Shown: in pieces, positions 18,501-27,511 of the stretch | Layout: each line of letters opens with the position of its first letter | How positions within the stretch are numbered: position 1 is the stretch's first letter | Origin: Lewinellaceae bacterium | Lineage (GTDB): Bacteria > Bacteroidota > Bacteroidia > Chitinophagales > Saprospiraceae | DNA: 64,000 bases | Assembly: GCA_020636105.1 (NCBI GenBank) | Contig: JACJYL010000002.1 | Location: forward strand, 434,001 to 498,000 | Direction: 5' to 3' | Position numbers and translations under genes: made by a program | Notes under the pieces: generated by a model | What the model was told of the DNA's origin: nothing | Database searches by the model: none | The model's input: only the letters and a program-made list of their open reading frames with translations

Positions 18501-21500
18501 ATGTCAATCCCGAAACGGATGATGTACATACAGGTGTAAACGGGTACGTTTTCAATGACGTCGCCTGCCTCGCCTGCCACCCTACCGGCGATGCCGATAT
18601 GGTTTTTGACCACAATACCACCAACTTCCCGCTGACGGGGGGGCATATCGGTGTGGAATGCCTGGAATGTCATGAAAATGGTTTTGCGGGTACTTCAACG
18701 AATTGTGTGGATTGTCACACCATGGATTTCAGTGGAACTGCCAACCCCAACCACCAGGAACTCAACCTTTCGACCGATTGTGCCATGTGTCACACTACGG
18801 AACCTGACTGGATGCCCGCGACTTTTGCGATGCACGATGATTTTTATCCGCTCAATGGGGCGCATGCACTGATCGCCAATGATTGTGTTCAGTGTCATAA
18901 CGGTGATTACGTCAATACTCCGAATACCTGTGTGGGTTGCCATTTGGATGACTTTAACAATACCACCAATCCTAATCACCAACAGGCACAATTCAGTACG
19001 GATTGTACCACCTGCCATGCTGAGAATAATTGGATGCCGGCGACTTTTGACCACGACGGCCAATATTTTCCGATCTATTCAGGGGCTCATGAAGGGCAAT
19101 GGTCCGCATGTGTGGATTGCCATACCAATCCGGACAACTATGCTGATGTAAGCTGTGTCGTTTGTCATGTCAATCCTGAAACGGATGATGTACATACAGG
19201 TGTAAACGGGTACGTTTTCAATGATGTAGCCTGCCTCGCCTGCCACCCTACCGGCAATGCCGATATGATTTTTGATCATAATGCGACCAACTTCCCGCTG
19301 ACGGGGGCACATATCGGAGTGGAATGCCTGGAATGTCATGAAAATGGTTTTGCGGGTACTCCAATGAATTGTGTGGATTGTCACGCCATGGACTTTTCCG
19401 GCACGGTAAACCCAGATCACCAGGAACTCGGGTTTACCCCGAACTGTATCACATGTCATACCACCGAGCCCGACTGGATGCCTGCGACTTTTGACATCCA
19501 TGACGATTATTATCCTTTGAATGGAGCCCATGCACTTATTGCCAACGAATGTGCAACTTGTCATAACGGAAATTATAACAATACACCGAATACCTGTGCC
19601 GGCTGTCATTTGGATGACTACAATGGTGCAATGAATCCAAATCACCAGGAGGGCAATTTCCCGATGGATTGTACTCAATGCCATGGGGAATCATCATGGA
19701 CGCCGTCCAGTTTTGACCACAATGATGTTTACCCGCTCCTGGGCGCACATGCCTTGATCGCCAATGATTGCGTTCAGTGCCATAACGGGGATTACAATAA
19801 TACACCGAACACCTGCGTGGGCTGTCACCTCGATGATTTCAATGGCACTACCAATCCGAATCACCAACAGGCGCAATTCAATACTGATTGTGCCATGTGT
19901 CATACCGAAAGTGGCTGGATGCCAGCTAATTTTGACCACGACGGACAGTATTTCCCTATTTATTCCGGAGCCCACAACGGGCAATGGTCAGCATGTGTAG
20001 ATTGTCATTCCAATCCGAATAATTATGCAGAGGTGAGTTGCGTAAATTGCCACATGAACCCTGAAACAGATAATGCTCATGGGGGCGTGAACGGTTATGT
20101 GTTTAATGACGCAGCCTGTCTCGCCTGCCACCCTACCGGTGATGCTGATAATACTTTTGATCACAATGCCACCAACTTCCCCCTGACAGGAGGACATATT
20201 GGGGTGGATTGTATAGAATGCCATGCAAGCGGTTTTGCCGGTACTCCAACGGATTGTAACTTCTGCCATAATCTCGAATACAGCAATACAACCAATCCTA
20301 ACCACTCTGCTTTGGGTATCCCGCTGGATTGTGCCTCATGTCATACTACCGAACCCGGATGGGCTCCTGCAGCTTTCGAAATTCATGACAATTATTACGC
20401 CCTGAATGATGCTCATGCCATCATCTCCAATGAATGCATCCAATGTCATAACGGAGATTATAATAATACACCGAACACCTGTGCCGGTTGTCACATACAG
20501 GACTATAGCGGCACCACCAATCCTGATCACCAGGAAGCTAACTTTTCAACGGATTGTATTCAATGTCACAGTGAAGTAGCATGGGTGCCTTCTAACTTCG
20601 ACCATGACGCGTTTTATCCTCTTGTAGGTGCTCATGCCTTGATCGCCAATGAATGTGCAACTTGCCATAACGGGGATTACAACAATACACCGAACACTTG
20701 CGTGGGCTGTCACCTCGATGATTTCAATGGCACTACCAATCCAAATCACCAACAGGCTCAATTCAATACTGATTGTGCCATGTGCCATACCGAAAATGGC
20801 TGGATACCCTCTAATTTTGACCACGACGGACAGTATTTCCCTATTTACTCCGGGGCCCACGACGGGCAATGGTCAGCATGTGTAGATTGCCATACCAACC
20901 CGGACAACTATGCAGATGTAAGCTGTGTCGTTTGTCATGTCAATCCCGAAACGGATAATGCCCATGGTGGCGTAAACGGGTATATTTATAATGATGCGGC
21001 CTGCCTGGCGTGTCACCCTACCGGTGATGCTGATAATACTTTTGACCACAATGCCACCAACTTCCCGCTGACGGGAGGTCATATTGGGGTCGATTGTATA
21101 GAATGCCATGAAAGTGGTTTTGCCGGCACGCCAACGGATTGTAACTCCTGCCATAACCTCGATTACAGCAGTACAACCAATCCTAACCACTCTGCTTTGG
21201 GTATCCCGCTGGATTGTGCCTCATGCCATACCACCGAGCCCGGATGGGCTCCTGCAGCTTTCGAAATTCATGACAATTACTATCCTCTAACGGGTGAACA
21301 TATGACGGTAGCCAATGATTGTGTGCTCTGCCATAATGGAGATTATAATAATACACCAAACACTTGCGTGGGCTGTCACCTCGATGATTTCAATGGCACC
21401 ACCAATCCAAATCACCAACAGGTGCAATTCAATACTGATTGTGCCATGTGCCATACCGAAAGTGGCTGGATGCCTGCTAATTTTGACCACGACGGACAGT

Positions 21501-23926
21501 ATTTCCCTATTTACTCCGGAGCCCACAACGGGCAATGGTCAGAATGTGTGGATTGCCATACCAACCCGAATAATTATGCAGAAGTGAGTTGCGTAAATTG
21601 CCACATGAATCCTGAAACGGATAATGCCCATGGGGGCGTGAACGGATATATTTATAATGATGCGGCTTGTCTGGCCTGCCACCCTACCGGTGATGCTGAT
21701 AATACTTTTGATCACAATGCCACCAACTTCCCCCTGACAGGAGGACATATTGGGGTGGATTGTATAGAATGCCATGCAAGCGGTTTTGCCGGCACGCCAA
21801 CGGATTGTAACTTCTGCCATAACCTCGATTACAGCAGTACAACCAATCCCAACCACTCTGTTTTGGGTATCCCGCTGGATTGTGCTATGTGCCATACCAC
21901 CGAACCCGGTTGGGCTCCGGCAGCTTTTGAAATTCATGACAATTATTACCCGCTGAATGATGCCCATGCCATCATTGCCAACGAATGTGCGACTTGTCAT
22001 AACGGAGATTATAATAATACACCAAACACTTGCGCCGGTTGTCATATAGAGGACTATAGCAGCACTACAAATCCGAATCACGCTCAATTGAACTTTTCAA
22101 CCGATTGTACTCAATGTCACGGTGAAGTAGCCTGGGTGCCTTCTAACTTTGACCACGACGAAGTTTATCCGCTCGTGGGCGCTCATGCCTTGATCGCCAA
22201 TGATTGTAATAGCTGCCATAACGGGGATTACAACAATACACCCAATACTTGTGTCGGTTGCCATATCGATGACTTTAACAGTACCACCAATCCGAATCAC
22301 CAACAGGCCCAGTTTAATACCGAATGTGCCATGTGTCATACCGAAAACGGATGGATGCCCGCTAATTTTGACCACGACGGACAGTATTTCCCCATTTATT
22401 CCGGGGCTCACAACGGCCAATGGTCAGCATGTGTGGATTGCCATACCAACCCGAATAACTATGCGGAGGTAAGTTGTGTCGTTTGTCATGTCAATCCCGA
22501 AACGAATAATGCCCATGGTGGTGTGAACGGTTATGTTTATAATGACGCGGCTTGTCTGGCATGCCACCCTACCGGTGATGCTGATAATACTTTTGACCAC
22601 AATGCCACAAACTTCCCGCTGACAGGAGGTCACATTGGGGTGGATTGTATAGAATGCCATGAAAGCGGTTTTGCCGGTACTCCAACGGATTGTAACTTCT
22701 GCCATAATCTCGAATACAGCAATACAACAAATCCTAACCACTCTGCTTTGGGTATCCCGCTGGATTGTGCCATGTGCCATACAACCGAACCGGGATGGGC
22801 TCCTGCAACTTTCGAAATTCATGACAATTATTATCCACTGACGGGTGAACATATGACTGTAGCCAATGATTGTGTGCTTTGCCATAATGGAAATTATATC
22901 AATACGCCAAATACCTGCGCCGGTTGTCATCAATCGGATTATAATAACACGAGCAATCCTGATCACCAGGCGCTCAACATCCCGACGAATTGCGACCAAT
23001 GCCACACTACTGACCCTGACTGGATGCCGGCTACTTTCGACATTCATGATGATTATTATGCCCTCAATGGTGCCCATGCGCTCATTGCCAATGACTGTGC
23101 CCAATGCCATAACGGGAATTACAACAATACACCGAATACCTGTATCGGATGTCATACGGCTGATTACAACAGTACGAGCAATCCAAACCATACGGCCGTA
23201 AACTTCTCAACTGATTGTACCACCTGCCATACCGAATCAGCGTGGATACCTTCTACTTTTGACCACGATGTATATTATCCGTTGTTGGGAGCGCATGCAT
23301 TGATCGCAAGTGATTGTAATACCTGTCATAATGGAGATTACAACAATACACCAAATACTTGCGTAGGCTGCCATTTGGATAATTACAACAGTACGACCAG
23401 TCCTAATCATACGGATGTAAATTTCTCCACCGATTGCGCATCCTGTCATACGGAATCATCATGGATACCTTCCACTTTTGATCATGATGCCATCTATCCT
23501 TTGTTAGGGGCTCATGCACTGATCGCTACGGATTGTAATGCCTGTCATACGACTAGTGATTACTCCAACACGCCTAACACCTGTGTCGGTTGCCATTTGG
23601 CTGATTATAACAGTGCCAATTCCCCCAACCACTCACAGGCTCAATTTCCTACAGATTGCACAATGTGCCATAATCAATCTGCCTGGGATCCATCCTCATT
23701 CAATCACGACGGACAGTATTTCCCTATTTATAGCGGAAAACATAATCATGAATGGGATCAATGCATTGAATGTCACCTGAATCCTAATGATTATTCTTCA
23801 TTCAGTTGTATCGATTGCCATGAGCATAACAATCAGAATCATGTAAACAATGACCACTCAGATGTAAACGGTTATGTTTATGAAAGCAACGCATGTTATG
23901 CCTGCCATCCTGATGGAAATGATTGA
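15518..23926 (+). CDS. Giant exported cytochrome c with 112 CxxCH haem motifs
   Basis: A 2802-residue protein with signal peptide ending NLFGQ. I counted 112 CxxCH motifs, one per 25 residues, and no CxxxxCH variants were needed. Architecture: a head (residues 1-288, 10 motifs) shared with the 13- and 22-haem proteins; eight internal units starting at residues 289, 511, 806, 1028, 1250, 1545, 1840 and 2062, either 222 residues with 9 motifs or 295 residues with 12; and a tail (2357-2802, 18 motifs) ending in the shared SGKHNHEW...ACYACHPDG block. The longer unit differs by an extra 73-residue, 3-motif segment. In the units checked, histidines outside CxxCH equal the motif number (9 of 9; 12 of 12), as expected for all-bis-His haems. 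Cys, Asp and Asn are abundant. Likely role: long-range electron transfer, perhaps extracellular. Confidence 0.93.
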   Translation: MNKLSPILLFIGLTVNLFGQSPHGTEFKMDCAACHTSDSWEIPMSSWHFTEFPKIRVSDMTGWVLGTDSTGFNHFNTAFALRGSHNNVDCRLCHPSLVFSEAATECISCHTDMHSQSVGNDCVRCHTANNWLVDNIQELHEENGFPLIAPHDNQSCVDCHTSASTLIFERIGNECINCHQEDFNKTQHPNHNELGFSTDCISCHLPNGDWQPAGFPDHDLQFFPIFSGAHEGQWTDCIDCHTNSNNFTEVSCVVCHVNPETDNAHGSVNGYIYNDAACLACHPTGDADLVFDHNETNFPLTGAHLTTLCLECHATGFQGTSTQCVDCHTQDFTSTVNPDHEVLNLSTDCASCHTTDPDWVPATFAIHDDFYPLNGAHALIANECVQCHNGDYQNTPNTCVGCHLDDFNNTVDPDHEQAQFSTDCATCHTETSWIPSNFDHDGQYFPIYSGAHEGQWSACVDCHTNPDNYADVSCVVCHINPETDDVHTGVNGYVYNDQACLACHPTGDADMPFDHNATNFPLTGGHIGVDCIACHENGFEGTSTNCVDCHTMDFNETVNPDHQTLNLPTDCVTCHTTEPGWMPATFAMHDDFYPLNGAHALIANDCVQCHNGNYNNTPNTCVGCHLDDFNNTTNPNHSENNFSSDCTTCHGEQTWTPSTFDHDAVYPLLGAHALIANDCVQCHNGDYVNTPNTCVGCHLEDFNNTTNPNHQQAQFNNDCATCHGENAWVPSNFDHDGQYFPIYSGAHEGQWSACIDCHTNPDNYADVSCVVCHVNPETDDVHTGVNGYVFNDVACLACHPTGDADMVFDHNTTNFPLTGAHIGVECLECHENGFAGTSTNCVDCHTMDFSGTANPNHQELNLSTDCAMCHTTEPDWMPATFAMHDDFYPLNGAHALIANDCVQCHNGDYVNTPNTCVGCHLDDFNNTTNPNHQQAQFSTDCTTCHAENNWMPATFDHDGQYFPIYSGAHEGQWSACVDCHTNPDNYADVSCVVCHVNPETDDVHTGVNGYVFNDVACLACHPTGDADMVFDHNTTNFPLTGGHIGVECLECHENGFAGTSTNCVDCHTMDFSGTANPNHQELNLSTDCAMCHTTEPDWMPATFAMHDDFYPLNGAHALIANDCVQCHNGDYVNTPNTCVGCHLDDFNNTTNPNHQQAQFSTDCTTCHAENNWMPATFDHDGQYFPIYSGAHEGQWSACVDCHTNPDNYADVSCVVCHVNPETDDVHTGVNGYVFNDVACLACHPTGNADMIFDHNATNFPLTGAHIGVECLECHENGFAGTPMNCVDCHAMDFSGTVNPDHQELGFTPNCITCHTTEPDWMPATFDIHDDYYPLNGAHALIANECATCHNGNYNNTPNTCAGCHLDDYNGAMNPNHQEGNFPMDCTQCHGESSWTPSSFDHNDVYPLLGAHALIANDCVQCHNGDYNNTPNTCVGCHLDDFNGTTNPNHQQAQFNTDCAMCHTESGWMPANFDHDGQYFPIYSGAHNGQWSACVDCHSNPNNYAEVSCVNCHMNPETDNAHGGVNGYVFNDAACLACHPTGDADNTFDHNATNFPLTGGHIGVDCIECHASGFAGTPTDCNFCHNLEYSNTTNPNHSALGIPLDCASCHTTEPGWAPAAFEIHDNYYALNDAHAIISNECIQCHNGDYNNTPNTCAGCHIQDYSGTTNPDHQEANFSTDCIQCHSEVAWVPSNFDHDAFYPLVGAHALIANECATCHNGDYNNTPNTCVGCHLDDFNGTTNPNHQQAQFNTDCAMCHTENGWIPSNFDHDGQYFPIYSGAHDGQWSACVDCHTNPDNYADVSCVVCHVNPETDNAHGGVNGYIYNDAACLACHPTGDADNTFDHNATNFPLTGGHIGVDCIECHESGFAGTPTDCNSCHNLDYSSTTNPNHSALGIPLDCASCHTTEPGWAPAAFEIHDNYYPLTGEHMTVANDCVLCHNGDYNNTPNTCVGCHLDDFNGTTNPNHQQVQFNTDCAMCHTESGWMPANFDHDGQYFPIYSGAHNGQWSECVDCHTNPNNYAEVSCVNCHMNPETDNAHGGVNGYIYNDAACLACHPTGDADNTFDHNATNFPLTGGHIGVDCIECHASGFAGTPTDCNFCHNLDYSSTTNPNHSVLGIPLDCAMCHTTEPGWAPAAFEIHDNYYPLNDAHAIIANECATCHNGDYNNTPNTCAGCHIEDYSSTTNPNHAQLNFSTDCTQCHGEVAWVPSNFDHDEVYPLVGAHALIANDCNSCHNGDYNNTPNTCVGCHIDDFNSTTNPNHQQAQFNTECAMCHTENGWMPANFDHDGQYFPIYSGAHNGQWSACVDCHTNPNNYAEVSCVVCHVNPETNNAHGGVNGYVYNDAACLACHPTGDADNTFDHNATNFPLTGGHIGVDCIECHESGFAGTPTDCNFCHNLEYSNTTNPNHSALGIPLDCAMCHTTEPGWAPATFEIHDNYYPLTGEHMTVANDCVLCHNGNYINTPNTCAGCHQSDYNNTSNPDHQALNIPTNCDQCHTTDPDWMPATFDIHDDYYALNGAHALIANDCAQCHNGNYNNTPNTCIGCHTADYNSTSNPNHTAVNFSTDCTTCHTESAWIPSTFDHDVYYPLLGAHALIASDCNTCHNGDYNNTPNTCVGCHLDNYNSTTSPNHTDVNFSTDCASCHTESSWIPSTFDHDAIYPLLGAHALIATDCNACHTTSDYSNTPNTCVGCHLADYNSANSPNHSQAQFPTDCTMCHNQSAWDPSSFNHDGQYFPIYSGKHNHEWDQCIECHLNPNDYSSFSCIDCHEHNNQNHVNNDHSDVNGYVYESNACYACHPDGND
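17821..19260 (+). repeat. Near-identical tandem 666-bp units inside the giant cytochrome gene
   Basis: Two consecutive copies of the 222-codon, 9-haem unit are almost identical at DNA level, offset by exactly 666 bases (for example the GDAD-coding points at 17933, 18599 and 19265). The other units have diverged more. This marks the latest duplication, or gene conversion, in the gene. It is also the place where a short-read assembly could lose or gain a copy. Confidence 0.85.
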
Positions 23927-23940
23927 TCCACGTAGCGCCG

Positions 23941-23978
23941 GTCAGACCTCCGGGGTTTTAAAACCCCGGAGGTCTGAC
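23941..23978. repeat. Perfect 38-bp palindrome
   Basis: A perfect palindrome with 19-base arms (23941-23959 and 23960-23978), GTCAGACCTCCGGGG outward from a central TTTTAAAA, begins 14 bases after the giant cytochrome stop. It may act as a bidirectional terminator. Its high GC arms and exactness also resemble dispersed REP-like palindromes of Bacteroidota genomes. Confidence 0.7.
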
Positions 23979-24090
23979 CCCCCCCTGCCCCCCTGGCTAA
24001 AAAAGCCTCGAAGTTTAGAAACGTGACATTTTTTGGAAACTTTTTTAAGGGTTTTCTCCATTTTTAGTGGATCAAAGCCATGGCGTGGCA

Positions 24091-24138
24091 AAAAAAATCC
24101 CGGATTTTACCTCAATCGGTAAAACCCGGGATTTTTTT
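24091..24138. terminator. Bidirectional intrinsic terminator
   Basis: Arms of 21 bases (24091-24111 and 24118-24138, one mismatch) with a 6-base loop. A-run on the left and T-run on the right give a U-tract on both strands, as expected between the convergent cytochrome operon and ccsBA. Confidence 0.85.
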
Positions 24139-24213
24139 CATCTTTGTTTTGAATCCTGTCGCAAATTTATTGCCTAATAAACATAAGGACTTCAAACAAA
24201 ATATTACTGCTTA

Positions 24214-27200
24214 TCAACTAATGATTTTAAACTTTCGTTTTCTCCAATAAGCGAGTACACTGATGGCAAACAATGAACCAGCAACGATATAAACCCATTG
24301 TGGTACCGGTACCGGATCTCCTGCAGCATAAGAATGTAATCCTGATAAGTAATAATTGACTCCGTAATAAGTCATGATCACCGTTGCCCAGCCGAAAAGA
24401 GAAGCCAGATTGTAGGCGAACAGCCCTCCCAATTTGGGGATGATCCGCATATGAAGTATAAATGCATAAACCAGTATCGTCACCAGGGCCCAGGTTTCTT
24501 TGGCATCCCAGCCCCAGTACCTTCCCCAGGATTCATTGGCCCAAACTCCACCAAGATAGGTGCCTATGCTTACCATGAACAAGCCTCCGATAAGGGTCAT
24601 CTCGCTCATAAAAGTCATTTCCTGAATGATATCCTTTATCCTGTCTTTATTTTTTTCAGTTAAAAAGATCATCAGTACCAGGTTGATCAGTCCAATGATG
24701 GCTCCCAGCATCAGGAAACCGTAACTTCCTGCCTCAAGAGATACGTGGATGGTCAGCCAATAGGATTTGAGTACAGGCACCAAAGGAGTAATCTCCGGAT
24801 CGAGGTAACTCAGACTGGCTACCAAAAGAACCGTGGCGGCCAGTACCATTGTGGCGGCTAACCCTCCAAATGACTTGCGGGTAAATATTACCCCGGCAAG
24901 GGTCGTCGTCCAGGCAATATAGATCATAGATTCGTAACCATTACTCCATGGTGCCCGACCGGAAACATACCATCGTAACCCCAAACCGAGGGTGTGAAAA
25001 AAGAATCCCAGCACGACCAACCCGAATAATATCCGGTAAACTGTTTTTAATTTTGTTTTCGGTCTGAACACGGATAAAAACAGGAAAAATAAAAAGGATA
25101 ATCCTAAAAGGAAATAAACAACGGCCAAACGACTGAATACATTCAGTTTATTGAGTATGATCTCGGCGTTGATCTTTGAAGCCGTAGGGGTCATCCCTCC
25201 GCCCGCTGTTTTTTGATAGTTCCCCAATTCATCAATCAGCTTATCTACAAAAGAATAATCCTGTGTCTGCATGGCTTCCTGAAGTGCCGGAACATAAGCA
25301 GCAAAAAAGCGCTCTGCCACCGGTTGGTTAACAGGCTCCTGGCCATGTTCGTCGAGATTATTGGAGACCCATGTATTATTAGGGTCACCGGGAACAGGGA
25401 TAATCTTAAAGATCCTTCCCGAATAAACCATACTGGCGACATTGACTTTTTCGTCAATTTTCATCAGCTCTTTTTCATATACCCCCCTGTCTATAGGTTG
25501 TAATCCATAGGCTCTACGCACTTCTTCCTTCAGTAGGTACTCCCCGCTTGGCGCAAAAAAGTCATTATAAGAGGCCATGTTGCCGGTTACTCCAAGTTTT
25601 TCACGGATAGTTTCATGTTTTCCCAATTTAATCATAGGCACCGTGTGCCACTCCCGACTGTTCACGAACATCCCCAATACCACCTGCTCTGCTGAAAGTC
25701 CGTTGATACTTTCCTTCCGGGCCAGTTTGCGCAAAATTTCGCGTGACATAGTGTGGACCGGCTTCATTCGTCCTTTATAATCCTGGACAATGAGTTTGCT
25801 GAATTTGTCAGCATGGTGAATGTCGACAACATATTGCATACTGGCAGGGGTAATCACTTTTTGTGCCGGCAAAAAAGTGGCCGTCGACAAAAGGATTAAC
25901 AGGGTCATGAATGCACCTCTTTTTTCCCTGATTTTTTTAATATTTTCTGAGACTTTGTAAAACCTGCTTTTTTTGCTAAGCAAGGAAAACATCATCCCAA
26001 GAGTCAGTAGAATATAGCCCAAATAAGAAATCCAGGTTCCCCAAAAATCATGATTGACACTCAGGTAAGTGCCCAACTCATCATTATCAAAGGAAGATTG
26101 GAAAAAACGATATCCTCCATAAGTAAGAATATGGTTCATATAGATACGCTGGTCCCGTTTCAGGTCTTTCCGATTATCGATCAGCTGCACTTCACTGGCA
26201 TAAGAAGATGCGTTATCCGTTCCCGGATATTTTTCCATGATGAAATCATATAATTTTATGGCAAAAGGTAAACTGATTTCTTTAGCGCCATAGGATATGG
26301 CAAAGCTCAATTTTCCAGCGTCTATTACTGTTGGCCGTCCAGGCATTCCTTTTTTTCCGTAAACCAATTTTTCCTGAGTCTCTCCATTGATCGTTACATC
26401 CATGACCAGCGCGGTCATGCTTTCATTTTTCACTTTTGCATTTTCCGACTTAATCAGGACCGTAGCCTGTTTATTAAAATCACCAAAGACAAAACTATTC
26501 ATGCCATCGGAATACATGGACCTCAACCTCAGGGGATAATAATTCGGCCCGGGGTACAGGGTATCTACCTGCTGGGTTGCCATGACCATTTGGCTCATCA
26601 CCCTGTTGGTTTTGATGAGCAGGGAATCATTTTTGAAATCAATGTTTACCGCTTCGGGCAAGGGTTCTGTTTTGAAATTAAAAAGCACATTCCTGATCCG
26701 TCGGGTTTCTCCCTGGCTTACGTAATATTCTTCCCGTCCACCTTGCCCGGCCATCACTATTTTGATGGTCGGAAGTCCACTGAGGCTTTCTTCCATCACC
26801 TCTGAGGGGTTAGGAATAAAATCCTTTACTTTTACTTCAATTAGATCGCTACCGATAAGGTAGGATTCTTCCCATTTGTTATTGCCAAGGGTTGCAAAAA
26901 GGACTGGTTCATCAAATTTATAGGAATTCCCGTCTTTCAATACCTCAAAATTCAAATATGTTTCGGCGGAAAGAAAGGTATTGGAAGTATCATTTTCCCG
27001 AATATGCATAATCCCTTCAGAACCAAAATACCGGGTAACGCCAGCGCCAAACAAAATGACGATCATCGCGGCATGAAAAGTCAGTAAGGCCCACTTTTTT
27101 TGAGGGATCATTCTGAATTTAATTATGTTCACGATGAGGGTTATCCCAAAGAGCAGCAGCAACAATTCAAACCAAGAAGATTTGAAGATCACTTTTTGGG

Positions 27201-27345
27201 CGGAACTGGTTCCAAAATCATTTTCAATGAAGGTGGCCACTCCGATTGAAGCGGCAAAAAGCAGCATATAAATTCCGGCTGCGCGGGTATTAAAAAAAGG
27301 GGAAAGGTACTTTTTTGCAAAAGTAATGGTGGTGTTCAAATCCAT
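24214..27345 (-). CDS. ccsBA: Cytochrome c maturation protein CcsBA (ResB-CcsA fusion)
   Basis: A 1043-residue inner-membrane protein of system II cytochrome c biogenesis, which exports haem and attaches it to CxxCH motifs of exported apocytochromes. I start at ATG 27345, not the TTG two codons earlier. The N-terminal half is ResB-like: helices at about residues 20-40, 60-78 and 90-108, a large periplasmic domain, and a helix near 435-455. The C-terminal half is CcsA-like with a run of helices and the haem-handling Trp-rich motif WANESWGRYWGWDAKETWAL (about 945-965). Between them is a periplasmic part with conserved-looking blocks. It faces the 170-haem operon, whose products need exactly this enzyme. 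Confidence 0.92.
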   Translation of the reverse strand: MDLNTTITFAKKYLSPFFNTRAAGIYMLLFAASIGVATFIENDFGTSSAQKVIFKSSWFELLLLLFGITLIVNIIKFRMIPQKKWALLTFHAAMIVILFGAGVTRYFGSEGIMHIRENDTSNTFLSAETYLNFEVLKDGNSYKFDEPVLFATLGNNKWEESYLIGSDLIEVKVKDFIPNPSEVMEESLSGLPTIKIVMAGQGGREEYYVSQGETRRIRNVLFNFKTEPLPEAVNIDFKNDSLLIKTNRVMSQMVMATQQVDTLYPGPNYYPLRLRSMYSDGMNSFVFGDFNKQATVLIKSENAKVKNESMTALVMDVTINGETQEKLVYGKKGMPGRPTVIDAGKLSFAISYGAKEISLPFAIKLYDFIMEKYPGTDNASSYASEVQLIDNRKDLKRDQRIYMNHILTYGGYRFFQSSFDNDELGTYLSVNHDFWGTWISYLGYILLTLGMMFSLLSKKSRFYKVSENIKKIREKRGAFMTLLILLSTATFLPAQKVITPASMQYVVDIHHADKFSKLIVQDYKGRMKPVHTMSREILRKLARKESINGLSAEQVVLGMFVNSREWHTVPMIKLGKHETIREKLGVTGNMASYNDFFAPSGEYLLKEEVRRAYGLQPIDRGVYEKELMKIDEKVNVASMVYSGRIFKIIPVPGDPNNTWVSNNLDEHGQEPVNQPVAERFFAAYVPALQEAMQTQDYSFVDKLIDELGNYQKTAGGGMTPTASKINAEIILNKLNVFSRLAVVYFLLGLSFLFFLFLSVFRPKTKLKTVYRILFGLVVLGFFFHTLGLGLRWYVSGRAPWSNGYESMIYIAWTTTLAGVIFTRKSFGGLAATMVLAATVLLVASLSYLDPEITPLVPVLKSYWLTIHVSLEAGSYGFLMLGAIIGLINLVLMIFLTEKNKDRIKDIIQEMTFMSEMTLIGGLFMVSIGTYLGGVWANESWGRYWGWDAKETWALVTILVYAFILHMRIIPKLGGLFAYNLASLFGWATVIMTYYGVNYYLSGLHSYAAGDPVPVPQWVYIVAGSLFAISVLAYWRKRKFKIIS

Positions 27346-27511
27346 GGTCAAATTGTTTTTTTGTGTTTGTGTTTGGAAGCACTAATTTACCATTTCTGCC
27401 CAATAATAACGCTCCTAATTTGAACTAAATCATAACTTTAACTCAATAAACACCGTTTTTGAATCTGGCACCCCACATCCACAAATCTGCACATCCATTT
27501 ATCCACACATC

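Noticed and set aside
16382..22585. Regular direct repeats that could suggest a CRISPR array
   Set aside because: The repeats are coding, 666 or 885 bases long, in frame and without spacers.
15741..23449. Many long open frames on the minus strand and in shifted plus frames across the multihaem genes
   Set aside because: They arise from the repeated TGYxxxTGYCAY haem codons and have repetitive, non-protein-like composition; the cytochrome frame explains the DNA.
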